A stretch of DNA of 64,000 nucleotides from Bugula neritina (lineage: Eukaryota; Bryozoa; Gymnolaemata; Cheilostomatida; Bugulidae): NCBI GenBank assembly GCA_964035545.1, contig OZ037766.1, forward strand, positions 19,705,767 to 19,769,766, given 5' to 3'. Below are positions 1-13,011 of this stretch, one piece after another. The notes under the pieces were generated by a model that saw only the letters and a program-made list of their open reading frames with translations, ran no database searches and was not told the DNA's origin. Position 1 is the first letter of the stretch; every line of letters begins with the position of its first letter. The position numbers and the translations under genes were made by a program.

Positions 1-52
1 TTCTTGTAATTCATTCTTAAACAAATTGCAGTTCAGATGAAATAGGGTCGTC

Positions 53-236
53 TCATATGACATCAGAAAATGCAAGGTATGCTTGAGCATAACCAACATT
101 TTTTGAGGGCTGTTTGAAGGCTCTCAACAATGGCAAATGAGTTACATCACTGCCTTGCTTTACCATATTTATCGCTGTAGTTAAGCTTTCCTTATCTGTT
201 CCCCTACTTGTTTTCAGCATGTAATTTTGCACCATT
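53..236 (-). CDS. possible 3'-terminal coding exon, unknown protein
   Basis: On the minus strand a pyrimidine-containing acceptor (ttctag) at 237-238 is followed by an open frame of 60 codons that ends in TGA at 53-55. The peptide (starting MVQNYMLKTSRGTDKES and ending YAQAYLAFSDVI) has mixed composition, unlike the low-complexity peptides from surrounding AT-rich DNA. I do not recognise a family, and no convincing upstream exon was found at higher coordinates. It could be the last exon of a gene with long introns, a pseudo-exon, or chance. The first two bases of the joining codon would come from an upstream exon. Confidence 0.3.
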
Positions 237-459
237 CTAGAAACATTTGCAGATAAATAGATTAATTGCATTGTTGACCTACAGTTTCATTTGTTCTAAG
301 ACTAAATGTATGTTTGGATTTATATATTGCGTGAAGAAAAATTTTAATTGAGAAAATATAAACTTATAAATGTGAAAATTGGTGTGCCCAATTACAATGA
401 ACATAGTGAAAATAATTAGCGGGACAAGTTGTACATACTCAGCTCGCCTCACTTGTTAT

Positions 460-848
460 GTGGTTCAACTAGCCCCACACTGTGACGCTACAAATTATTG
501 CCGATGTCTGCTGTGAGTGAGATATCTCTGTAACTTTAATTTATTGCCCAGCTTTGAGATCAAGTTGACAATACATGCCTGAACTTACTAGACTGGTCTA
601 CAAAAACTTGAGAAGGTATGCAATTTTTCATGAAAAAAGGAATTTTTAGTTTGATCATTTTTTATGAAAAAAAGGTGAAAAATACTCGATCACCTGAACA
701 ATTCTGCTTTGATTTTATATATTTCCATATGTTTGTTAGTTCACCTAAAATGCTCTTAAGTAAGAGAGAAAAAAATGGTGCAATGATTTAAAGGAAAAAA
801 TTTAGAGCATGTGGTTCAAATAGCCCTGTGATTCAACTATCCCCACCC
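460..848 (+). repeat. three direct copies of a 16-21 bp motif, possible decayed transposon
   Basis: The motif GTGGTTCAACTAGCCCCACAC at 460-480 recurs in diverged form at 811-826 and 828-848 (GTGATTCAACTATCCCCACCC). A weakly similar inverted sequence (gcgggacaagttgtac) lies at about 419-434, so the region could be a short inverted-repeat element. Boundaries and target duplications are not clear. Confidence 0.3.
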
Positions 849-3800
849 TTCCCTATAACTTTTAAGTTTTTTATACTTTTTTTTGAAACATTTTATGTTT
901 TATGTCTTCTTTTAACTGTATAATTGTCCCATGCAGTGCTGATTTTCAACCAGTCAGGAAGAATAGACATCTACTGGTTGGTGGGTTTTATAACCCTGGC
1001 ATACCTCTTGTGGGCAGGTTGCCTATGTTGGCTTTAAAACAATATCTCTCACAAACAGCATTGAGTTACTTTCATACTAGTGTGTTTGTGATCTATTTGT
1101 TTCATGTAGTCATTTGCTACACTATTATAATTTACCTTAGTATATGACTAAGGATTTCATATTAATTTTGTCTCTGCCAGCTTGTCAATTCAGCAAATCA
1201 ACTTGAGCCATTTTAAGTATTTAAGTCAGGAAGCTCACAAGTCAGGGTGTCTTGAACCTAACTTTACATGTTTTAGATTTTAATGTTGAGCAACTAGTTT
1301 TATATTTTGTAGCTGGCTTATGGTTCATAAAAATATGCAGTAACATTGAAAATATATTTTTTTTAGAGGCAGTATTAAGACGATTTTTGTAAAAATATCA
1401 GCAATAGTTTTAAATTACTTTCTTGAAGGCTTAAAGCTTGACATAAATTTAAAAACTTAATTTAGATAAAATTAAAATAAAAGAATTAAATAACGCAATA
1501 TGTTGTATTATAGTGCTTTACATTCAAATGTTGCAAACTGTTGAATACGGTTAAAATCGGCCTGCAATTAAGCATTAAGCTTAATTGCAACTAAAATATC
1601 GAAAATATTGTAGCCTACTAATTTCTGTCAATACAAATATGCTATTCCTGGCAAAAAGTTGCCGAGGTATTTACAAAGAAAGTAATAGATTGGTTTTCAA
1701 CTTTCAATTAGTTAGTGAAGGTTTGAGCATTATATTACTACTTATCATAATTCTAATGCTAATTCAAGTTAGCTAAGCACTGATGTTTTCAAAGTGCACT
1801 TATATTTGTACACTGAAACCTCTCATAGAAAACTACACTATATACTTGTGTATAATTATGGTGTAGTATCCACTCAGAATATATACCTATCTATCAGTAC
1901 CAAGCACTTCGTTGTAGCAGAGGGTAATGGGAAAATCAATTATGCAAATTTTATTTCAGTGTAAATAGATTATGAATAGCATAACTTAGATTTTGCAAGA
2001 AGTAAAAGCAATTACCCTTGAGCATATTCTTCAAGTTTTTATGACCTTGCACACAAGAGACTCTTAGCATAAAGGAATAAAAGTATTCACTGAGTTTTGT
2101 AAGAGCTCATTGAATGACTTTCAATACATGAAACTCTGCAGCAGAAACCATTTAATTTAGCAGCTGCTAAAGAGTTGCAAACTTCAGTAAATATTTAATG
2201 CATTGCATATTAATATACTCTAGTAATTACATAATAACTATAAAATAACAACAGCAAGTGACTGTTTTGATAATAAAAATGCTTAAAATACAGAACATTT
2301 CAGCTAAAAGTCTATCATATGTATATAAGAAATGGGCAGTTCAATTGGCAAGTTTTCAGAGGCAAAACTCTGCTGTTGAAAGCTTATTTCTGTTACCACA
2401 GTGTTTGATGTGTTAGATTATGTGGGTGGTATTATGTGCCTTCTTAGTCACAAGGTTACATTGAGTATATGGCAGCCATTTGTATAGTGACAGCATACCT
2501 GCTCATCAAATTCAAATTGAATCAGTACGTATAAACAACACTAAGGGGAAGCAAATCTAGACATTTAATACCTGCTATAATTTAGCACCTTCTTATTCTA
2601 TTCACACTTGTAATGCATTTGTGGCTGACATCAATAGAAATATAATAATAGGTGAGCAGTTCCACTACAAGAAATGACTTCTTTTCAAAATACTTTTGTC
2701 ATTTTTGCAAACTTATAAAATTTATGCCTTTGTGAAGATTAAGTTGAGAAAAACTGATATTCCATATATGCTATAATATACCCTATTAAAAGAGTCCCTC
2801 CAAGGGGGTCTCACACGGGAATCCAAAGTCAGCATGCTTTTCTCTGCCAGTTAATTACATAACAAAGTGCCTGCTCATTCTGTGAAATCAACCATGAGTC
2901 TTCCTATAATTTGATTCTTATTTTTGTTAACCTGTAAGTTAAAATTACACTGATAGTAAGAACATCACAGTTTTAATTAGTTCCAACTGAAGTCACTTAA
3001 ATAAATTATAATATTTGTTCATATCATCACTTTATACAACTCAGTCATGGCTGTTACACATGGAATAAGAGCTCCAAGAATAATTCCTCCAAATTTTGCA
3101 CGGTTTCCCAAGTTCTGCTATAATATTTGGCTTCAAAGAAATTCTGATCTGCTGTAAGTTGCTTTAAGTTACAAAATAGTTTGGCTTATATTCTACTTTT
3201 TTCATAAACGTACTGTATTTCTTTTTCTTCTCGGTCAAAAGCTTGCTTCAAAAAATATGGTTTAATGGTTTAGAAACTGCTTAATTTATTGATAAACTTT
3301 TTAGAACCAGCCTGGAGAGCATAAGATTATTTATGTAGAATATTAGTATTACTTATTTGAAATACTTTCGATCTTTTTACGGTACAACATTCTAAAAATA
3401 ATAATTGCAGTGCTAGGAAGTTGCATTCTTCTTGTCAAATTAGACTAGTGTTTGATAACTATATAAAGAGTTACATTACAATTTATTTATATTTAAAACT
3501 TTGATAATTATTGGTACGTCATCGTTTAAAACTGGTTTTATCTGGATGATAAAGTATCTAACTTTGAGTGTATGGTGTGCTGAAACATTTATTAATGCAA
3601 GCGGCGACAACTGAGAAACAGTCTTACCTTTCAATCAACCTAAATTTACAGTTTGAGCTCTTACGATTCTTAAACTGGTTACATATTGTTTGTCAAAACT
3701 GCTTTCTAGTACATGTTGGCTGAATGCCTTATATAACTGATAAGCTATATCATCTCAAAATAGTATTATACAAGTAGTTTCACCTATTTACTTAGTTACT

Positions 3801-5261
3801 TCCATTAAAATGAAGTATATAAAATAAATTACCTTTAATTAAAATGACTTGTAGACATACAATTTGCAGGTTTTGATATTACAACTTGGTTAAGTAGAAC
3901 AAACTTTTGCTGGTCCCATAATTCCATAATCGCGAAAAATAAATAAGACTTTAACAATAATAAACTGAAATAGATTTTAATTTTGCTTAAAGATGATGAG
4001 TTGCCCTTAGCACATGCCTATAACTTTTAAAAATAGCCTATTTGGTCCTTTCAGCTTAAATTTACTCAGACTGTTTAATTCTTCACGATTGCACATGTTA
4101 AAGTTAAGTAAATTTATCTGAAAAAGCACTACAATTTGAATACTATCTTACACAGTTTTCTGCAAATCATTTTTATTATTGTATTGCATTCATGTTAGAA
4201 TTATAAATAAAATGCCTTTAAAAAGATGTGACAGTCAGCATCTAAAGCATTGAATATCAAATACACTATATACTATATAGGCTATATATATGCTATTGAT
4301 CATACTATATTATAATATATATTGTTTTATATTCCGCACTTGCTCATTATGCTGTTTAATGCAAATATCATTGCTAGATAGTCTTCATAGTCTGATTGTA
4401 TAGAAAAATAAACTTATTTTAAGAATAGCTATGATCAGTAAAATTTAGAGGTTTTCAATTTTTACATTTAATCCTTTCTCCTTTGTCAAAAGGTACAGGT
4501 GTACCAAAAGGCTGTGCCATTCAGAATTTTATTAAATAAAATACATGTATATGCTAAATGTTTTATTTTACTTCAACTTTAGATATTTGATTGATAATGG
4601 TTTCTTATAAATTCAGTTAAATATGTTTTTGAAATCTTGAATTCCACTCTTGATATTATATTTATCAGTTTATTGCGTTATGATTTATATATTCATACAT
4701 ATAATTATACAGCGCCTAGCATTGCATGCTCTTTTAAATACATTAATACATTCTGTATCTGGATAATGCACTTACGGCTAAGAATGCCGTAGGTTTAACC
4801 ATGGCACTATGTAAGAAGGTATTATTTTGAAAAGGGCACTCAACTCAAGTCCTATAGGATCTTTATCTACAAATATAGAGAATGAAAAGGTTTTTAATCA
4901 TTAACTGTTGAAAGCTGTTCAGCAAATGAAATGTAAATAAGTGGAAAAATATGTTTGAATATGTTGGCATTCAACCACATGAAATGCATTATAAAATGCA
5001 ATAATTAGTATTGACACACTTAGGAGAAATCATGTTGATTACCTGAAATTTATTCAACTTAATTAGGAAAAAACTTACAAAAGAAAAGAAGAGAAAGGGC
5101 AGCAGGGCTCTGTGTAATTTGATCAACCGCTGTGTGCAGATCAAGTTGTGCTAGATCACTCTAAAAACTCGTGCAAGGGAACTATTTGAACTGTCACAAT
5201 TAATGACGTTGCTATTGATTAGGATTACCTACAGCTCACACAACTAGACTAGCCTGTATAC

Positions 5262-5321
5262 TGCTGAATCAGCTAAGCCACAACATCTTTCGGACTGCAG
5301 CAGAAAACTGCTGACTTAGCA
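5262..5321. promoter_or_regulatory. pair of Maf recognition-like motifs
   Basis: TGCTGAATCAGC (5262-5273), which contains the perfect palindrome GCTGA-A-TCAGC, and TGCTGACTTAGCA (5309-5321), one base from the consensus T-MARE TGCTGACTCAGCA, lie 47 bases apart start to start in a locally GC-richer patch. Large Maf and CNC-Maf dimers bind such sites in animals. Whether this patch is a regulatory element is inference. Confidence 0.25.
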
Positions 5322-7035
5322 CACTGTTTCACCTGCAAAGATATTGCTGAGGGCGTTAGACTCACCCTCACTTACTACTTATTGGCAATGAGAGACAGTG
5401 GAGAGCTCTCTGGTTATCTAAGTAGAACACGTGAACAATGCAACACCCAAGTTCAACCGTAGGATACATGATGCTCTCTGAATTGTCACTGCACAGACCT
5501 AAGAGAGGAGCTGGCTTTTATGATGTTAAAAATGGAGCACAGAAATTTTTTTGTCCTCGAGCTTCCAGCTTTTCTGCTTTATCATCACAAGTAATAAAAT
5601 TGGATAGTTTCTACAGAAGCTCCTCTGCTCTCCAGCTTTGGTATGTGCAAAACTTTTAGCTATCAAGTCTTTTGCTGGCTAGTTTGGAATCTCAGCAAAT
5701 AAATATTGTTGTAGAATGATTTTAAGAATATTTTGGTGTAAGTTTCAAAAGGAAAAGTATTATTTCTAATCTATATACACCTCCTAAACAGACTTGGTTG
5801 AAGGGAGGAGTTTTAGAAGTTGGCATACACTGGTGACTTTATAGACTTTCTGTATATCTCCAGATTTGTAGTGATTTATAGACATCAAACAGTGTGAATG
5901 AATATGAAAAGGCTCATGATTTACTGGGCATATGTAACTAAACCTGCCATAAACTGTGTTAAAAATGAAGTGTATGTTATGCTTGAACTTCTTATATATA
6001 GTTGAGGTTGTAGTGAATGCCTCCATCATAAGAAATTTTCTGCCTTTGGACTAAAACATGATATATTATAAATTTTTTGTTGTCCGAACAGCTCTATATT
6101 GAGAGTTGTCTACCATGCAGGTATAATTAATTCATGCACATTTGTCTAATACTTAAGATACTTTTGCCCTCTAACTTATTAAGATGCATCTTTTTATACA
6201 AAAGTGCTTTAGTAGTAAATGCACATGTATTTATAAAAGGTGACCTGCTTTTGATATAGTGTTGTCCTTGCAAATGATCTTCAAACATTTTTAAATCCTA
6301 AAGGATTGTGTTCATCAAATACTATACATGAATATGTTTTCAAATTATGTTGCAATAATATGTATATCATAATTATTTACTATATACTCCATGCAGAAAT
6401 CATTCAAGTGTTTGACTTTCTCTTTAATTTTTCTGCTTATTATATTGTAAACACTGACCATTATAAGGATAAAAGTTTCACCAGCTAGACTTTTAATCTT
6501 CTAGTGATAAATGAATATAAGCTGTTGAAATAAATTTACACAGAGAAATTGAATTGCATAGAAGCAGTTATATGATTAATTTACGGCAGGTTATTTGTAT
6601 TCAGTGTCAATGCACTTTTAATATCTTGGCGTAAAACTTACAAGCCATATATACACTCTGAGTCGAGTGTCAAAAGAGAAATGACCATTAGTAGGTGAGA
6701 ATACTGGCTAGTGTGTTGTCATGTTGCTGTAGCTGCTGCCGTTTGCATTTAAACTCCAATGTCTTGAATAAATACATTTAACGGATTTTGTGAGTAATCT
6801 CTAGAATGTTATATTTAAAAAACACATAGACTTTATTGATTTGAAGGTATATATAACTTTCCTAATAAATGGCCATCAACTTTTTCCGTACAGTCATAAC
6901 GGTTTACCTCGCTATTTTTGAGTGAACCTTTACAGCATTTAGCAGCCATGGATTACACTCTAGGGTATTATTAGATATCATGAATGTACAATTTTTAATT
7001 TAACTTTAAATCAACTGCTGTCTAAGATAGCAGAC

Positions 7036-10000
7036 ATGTCTGTGGAGATAAAACGTAAGAAACTGTTGAAAGATTTATCCAAGAATAGAGGAACTCAACT
7101 TATCGTGGACTTAAAGCCAAGGGGAGCAGACTATTTTCATGTGGTGACAGACAATCATCGGTGCAAAGCTAGAGATGGCAGATTCCCACCCTCACACCTA
7201 CCATTCAGGAGACCAAACACTGCATTGGTCAGTTATCAAGGCTCTAGAATCATTGGACACATTTATGGACTCAACACTCACATGGAAATTCTTATAAACA
7301 GAAAGCAACATCTTAAAACCAAAGCGGTTAAGATTGAAAAGAAAAGAGTTCAAACTAAATACTTAGCACCTATAAAAGAGTAAGAGCTACTAAATAAGTA
7401 CTATTTAGTTAATTAGTTAGTGAGTTACAAACATACTGAGTTATTGATTTAGTGAATATTTGCTGCTTAACTGAGTTAATAAGATAATAGTTTACTGAAT
7501 TAGTGAGTTATTAAGTCATGGAGTTACTGAGTTATCTAGTTGGTGGGTTACCGAGTTGGTGACTTGGTAGAAAAAGGCAAATATAATACAGAATTGCAAA
7601 ACTCCTATGTACTTTACTCAGTGTGAAGCCTTTGATTTTTAATTTAAAGTTTGATTGTAGGTGTTTATAATAATAATTTTTTATATATTACAATCATTTC
7701 AAGTATTCAATTCTTACTTGGTGTCTTCTATAATGTAAAATTACTTATAAGACTATCTACTTTGATAAGCATGCAATGAGCATTAGTTTACTCTTCTGCT
7801 GACATTGTATGTAAGTTTGGTTTGCTTTACTATTCCACTATTGGTGTCTTGACCAATTCTTATTATGACCTAGTGTAAATAGGCATCAAACTTCAAAGCT
7901 GTTACATTTTCGCCTAAATAACAAAAAAGATAGTTAATATACTGGTTATTTTCAGGGCTAAGACTAGGGCCACACTACGCATGTTTCTGCATTTGGGCCA
8001 AATTTTTGAAAACTCGTCTTGGGAACAGCCTGCCACACACAATGCGTAGGTTGGGAGTGCAGAAAACCCGCCCTACGCTAAAGCCTCCTTGTGCAGTTAT
8101 TCTGGCACCTTGGGGATCTAAATTGAAAGTAACTTGATAATTAACCTACTTTTCTGACTTCGACTACCAATAGAATTGATTTACGCTGAGCACTTTGTAA
8201 ACAGTTTAAGCAATGCAATTATTGCATTGGAAATTACTTTAAATTCATAACCTATAACAGTTCTTCTGTATTGTTCAACCATTTGCACTGCTCATGCGCC
8301 CTTATTTTGAAATAGTAACCACATGTACATTGTGACTAATAGTGTAAAAACTATGGCTATAATTTAGATTGACAAATGCCGAATAGCAAGAAAAACAAAA
8401 TAGGATTCTTATGAGAATGAAGTTTAGATATGAAAGCACAATTAACTATTGAATATTTTGATTGCTGGAAATAGCATGATTTTAGCACCTGCAGAATTAG
8501 AAACTATCATAATAGAAGGCTATGCAAACATACTTACTTATGGCCATTTTACTCCTTGTTTGAACAATTATTAGTCTAAAATGAAATTTCATTGATCTGC
8601 CGACAGAGTGCATTAAGCAATGTGATTGAACTCAGCCATGCACAAAATCACAATTCTAGCACACAAAAGAGTCAAACCTTACTTGAAAGTTTACCTTGTT
8701 TATTTTCTCTATTGTACAAATTATATCAAAGTCATTGGATACATTTTAATCCCAAGGAGGTTTGGTTACATTGATTAAGTTATTGTTGATAGTTGAAAAT
8801 CTAGTCCAGCATTTACCAGTGACTTGTAAAGTTGCGTTTATCGGTGATGGCTAAAATTGAGTATAGCAGCCAAAGAAAAGTTGTGTCTTTGAGCTGTCCT
8901 TGGGTTTTTCAAATAAGAGTAAAGCCAGCCGAAGTTGCTGATTACAGCTTTCAACGTTCTAGAGTAAAGCCACCCATTGCTGAGTTTCCGTTTGATAAAA
9001 GGTAAAACAATTATTGATTGATTGGTGATTATTATTGTTAACATAACCTTTATTGAATCGAACAATATAGAGCTATGGATTTAGAAATGGCACGGCTACA
9101 ATAAGTAAGCACTGTGAAATTAATGCATAAACTACGGTAGCTTTTTATATCTGTGACATCTCTTGACACAGTTACTGTTAGTTACACAGTGTAGTAGCTA
9201 TAGCTGTAGCACTTAACATGTCATAGAGCAGCATAAGAAAGCATAGCTGTCAACTATGGGTAGTACTATTCGCTGTTTCAGGTCAGTTCTCTAACAACTA
9301 CTGCTCTATACACTTATAGAGTTAGCAGTCATATTTGCATTGTGTTGGTGTTGCTATTTGCTAACACTTATAGCTCATATCCAAATATTGTTATTTTGGC
9401 ACACAATGTGCACTGGGGAAAAGCAGTTTCTATTAATAGAAACAAGTGAAATGTTAAATGTTAAGCTGCTGCCTAAAGAAAAATCTAATTTCTTTCTGAA
9501 TAGTTATGCCTATAATTTAAAAAGCATGTAAGACAATAGTATTGTACATTGGCAGTGCTTTGTAAATATGAGTGTAAAAATATCTCCTACAAAGTATTGT
9601 ATTCGTATTCAGGTGTGAAGCTAATGATCAATGTGGCAAGCAGATTGACATTCAAATCTATTGATTTTATAGCATAAAATACATATAGGTGAAAAGGTTT
9701 ATGCAGATTGATCTGAATATATTTATTGTCAGCTGAGAAGTAGAGTGGACAGGGTTGAGACTATCACCTGCACCTACAATAGTTAGAGTCATGAGTAGAA
9801 ATTAGTTACATCATATATACTTTATTATTGTTCATTTAAACAGGTGGTGGGTAGTTTTAGTTATCAGGTGACTAGCATGTATTCTATCTTTCTTAAACTA
9901 TACCCAATAATACTGATTGCAATATCTAAATAAATTTATCTGAGCTGTATAAATTTACCTTTGTGCGCTTTAAAGTTATTTTTGCTATGCAACATTATAT

Positions 10001-13000
10001 GTTTATTCCTGGCTACAACTTTGCCAGTGAGTTTGGTGAGTATTTTTTCTACAATGTATGTTTTAATCAAAAATTCAACTTAGTGAATTTTGTTTGCAGC
10101 TCAAATCCTTCAACTGCCAAAAATTTTGTGAACGCCTCAGATTTGTACACTGAGGGGGACCACAGTCGACACACGTCGTCTTCATCTTCTACGTCAGTAG
10201 CATTAGAGAAAAAGCACATCAAATCTCCGCACATATCCCACCGGCAAAGAAATATAAAAAATGGTAACTGTATATGCATCTGTGCTTTTATTGCAAATTA
10301 ATTGCATTAATATTATATACTATAAGTCCATTTTTAACCTTATAAAATTCAATTGCACTAAACTTTCATACCTGTATTTAAATGCAGTGTCATGCAATAT
10401 CTTTGAAAAGTTCTACGAACAAAATTAAAGACCTGGAAAAGCATGTACAATTAGTAAAAATTTATTTTCAAAACTATTTACTCCATCTAAGTTATTTTAA
10501 AGTCACCTGATAAATATTTAATATTGTGCACGAAGGAAAACATTTTTTTTCAAAATTTGAGTTGTCTGTTGAAAGTCATGTGACCTTTGCAGGTGGAACT
10601 AAGCTACACGAAAGGTTTACAGAATCTGATTCCCTTCCCGTAGTTTGTACTGATGAGAACATAAGTGCCAACGTCCACATGTTGCCTATAAACGTCAGAC
10701 AGAATAGAAGTCATCAGCAGATTATGCAGCAGACATCAAACGTTGGTTCAATGTACTCTGGTAACCATAGAAACGGCTCTGGTAACTCGCCAAAGACACA
10801 ACATATAAACTCTCTGTCTATATCAGGTATGTACTGCAATATAACAATATGTGTTCTGCATTATTCCTGCTGCTTTCAGAACATTATACTGTAATACTAC
10901 ATAGCACTATAGTATAATGTTATATTACATATCCTTATATTATTGTAATATATCTTTTTAAAACATGTGATAATCAAATTTTGTAAATCAAAGTTTTATT
11001 AAAACATCATCACACTTTACTGGGAAGCACTCATTTCTTGTAACAATATGCATTTTTGTAATAAGTAAAAAGACCCAAATAACTGAGGTGTTGATCAAGC
11101 TGATATTGCACTTGTACTAGTAATAAGCAGACATTGCAAGCAATTGATCAATGGGCTGGAAAAGCCGTAGCAAACACCTGATCATACCAAGTGTCATACA
11201 AGCGAGCATGTAAAAAATAGCTCATAATTGACTTAATGCATAAAAATGCATAATATTGCATTTAATTATGAGACCTAACCCAAAGATTATCCTCAAGTAA
11301 TACAGTATTGTGGTAATAATTATTAGCATTATATGCCAAATGCTTTACATACAATACCAAACTTGGTGTATTTTCAATAATTGTCTAACACTTATTATAA
11401 CAACTTATGAAATTAGCAAGAATTGTGATCTAATAGAAGGAAATTATGATTGGGATTTTAGTGTTTGTTATAAAATATTTGGTCTAAGAGAGTTGAATCT
11501 TTTTCAAGAACTTCTACAGCAATGTTTTTACTTGATGTATGAGTAAACTAGATAGTATAGATTTATGTAATGTAGCTGCAACAACAATGATTTTGTTTTT
11601 ATGTAGGCTTTGACTACACAAATTATTGCTTTAAATTAATTAAAAACCTGCAACTCTGCATAAAAGAGTATTTGGTTACAGTTTTAAAGAACTTCAAAAT
11701 AAAATTGCCTATACTGCATTAGATAGTATACTATACACCTTAAAATAATTCACAGTTGTTGATCAATAAATAGAATATTAGACTATAAGAAATTACACCA
11801 CTGTGCAGTTGTAGAAATTGTAATATCAACAGGAACATGGTGTTAAGTAATACATTACATACCAGTCTATTAGTAGAGCAGTAAAGCAAGTAGATAATCT
11901 AAAAGTTGCAGAGTAAAATATCAAATGCTGTCTTTTAGGTATAAAACAAGATGGTGCCATTTCTTCTGGCTCAAAAAATGAAGGAGCTCAGCCAGATGAG
12001 AATGAGAGAGAACCTCTGAATGAGAGACTGGACAAAGTGAATAATAATGAGACTTCTGATAGGACAGGAAAGCTCAGCAGGGCTGACCAAACAGATAAAC
12101 TAGATAAAATAGATAAGTCCTATCTAAAGTCTGCTTCTCCACATTCCCTTAGCCTTGATATAACTGCTGTGTCTCAGTCACATCAACTACAGCCAGGTGC
12201 TGGTAACAACGGAATTCCTCAGTATATTCAACCTTTTAAGAGAAGACAAATCAAAACACACACAACATCTGCTGCAGGCAGATCTGCAAACAAGCCCAGG
12301 CTAGAACAAGGTAAGTGTTGTCTGTAATTAGACTTTCTGCATAAATCTGATTAGTCAAGTGTTAATTCTGAATTTACACCTAAATATTGTTGGAAAAAAG
12401 TTACTTAGTTGAGAAAAATTATTGATCAAAGACAAGTAATTTGCATACATGCCACATGGTGGCATTATGATAGGGTTAAGTAGGTGTTGAGGTGCTTTAT
12501 AGTGCTTTATTATAGTTTTTGCCATATTTTATATTATAATTATACAATTACTAAGATCTAGATTTACAAGCACTGTTTAATGAAGTTCAAATTTTATGTT
12601 CCTATTCCAATCAATTTCTTATTATTGAGAATATGATATGATTTAAAAATAAAGTGATTTATAACACCACAGTAGAGCCAACTTATTTCTGTGTGGCAGA
12701 CAACTCCAGCAACAAAATTTTACTGAAAGCAAGATTTCTCTCCATGTGGCCGAAGTTTTAGAGTTTAGTCTTTCAAATCCGATTTGCATAAAATTTTCAA
12801 CCTTTCTTTGGAACATCAATTTTATGTTTCTGTGCTTGTCTATACTCTATCAAATTATAAAATGTTTATTATAGAGCCAAAATACTCGGACCCAGTGGTT
12901 GGGTCTTCAATGTCCTTCCAGTCAAGGCTAGCAGAGCTGGCCTCTTTAGAAGCTGAAACAGTCAGGTGGGAAAGATTAAGAAAGTTGAAAAAGAAAGCTA

Positions 13001-13011
13001 AGGATGACTAA
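7036..13011 (+). CDS. five-exon gene, unrecognised 416-aa protein
   Basis: Exons: 7036-7379, 10100-10263, 10593-10826, 11939-12310 and 12875-13011. Donors are GTAAGA, GTAACT, GTATGT and GTAAGT, every acceptor is AG, and all joins keep frame, giving 416 codons plus TAA at 13009-13011. The start ATG is the first Met of the exon 1 frame. The first ~115 residues are basic and look like a compact domain (RFPPSHLPFRRPNTALVSYQ, then SRIIGHIYGLN). The middle, about residues 115-370, is Ser/Asn/Gln-rich and probably disordered. The last ~40 residues (SFQSRLAELASLEAETVRWE, then a lysine-rich tail) read as one amphipathic helix or short coiled coil. There is no signal peptide or membrane segment, so it is probably intracellular. 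The HIYGLN stretch faintly recalls the SPATIAL/TBATA domain, but too weakly to assign. The gene structure is more certain than any function. Confidence 0.75.
7400..7570 (+). repeat. degenerate TGAGTTA-type tandem repeat in intron 1
   Basis: Starting about 20 bases into the first intron, variants of an approximately 8-base unit (GTGAGTTA, CTGAGTTA, CCGAGTTG) recur about ten times with interruptions. It is an old, diverged short tandem repeat. No function is apparent. Confidence 0.5.

Larger units (their letters stand above)
272..7035. other. long AT-rich stretch with no supported gene
   Basis: Open frames here are short, low-complexity and lack paired splice signals, so no gene is called. The stretch contains three direct copies of a GTGRTTCAAMTAKCCC motif (460-848), short TA-rich simple sequence around 4260-4325, and a locally GC-richer island (about 5090-5480) with two Maf-type palindromic motifs. 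Part of the segment just before 7036 is probably the 5' region of the downstream gene. Confidence 0.5.

Noticed and set aside
5438-5659. Possible neuropeptide-like frame containing HRPKRGAGFYDV
   Set aside because: No signal peptide, no repeated peptide units, and upstream Mets lie in other frames; insufficient support.
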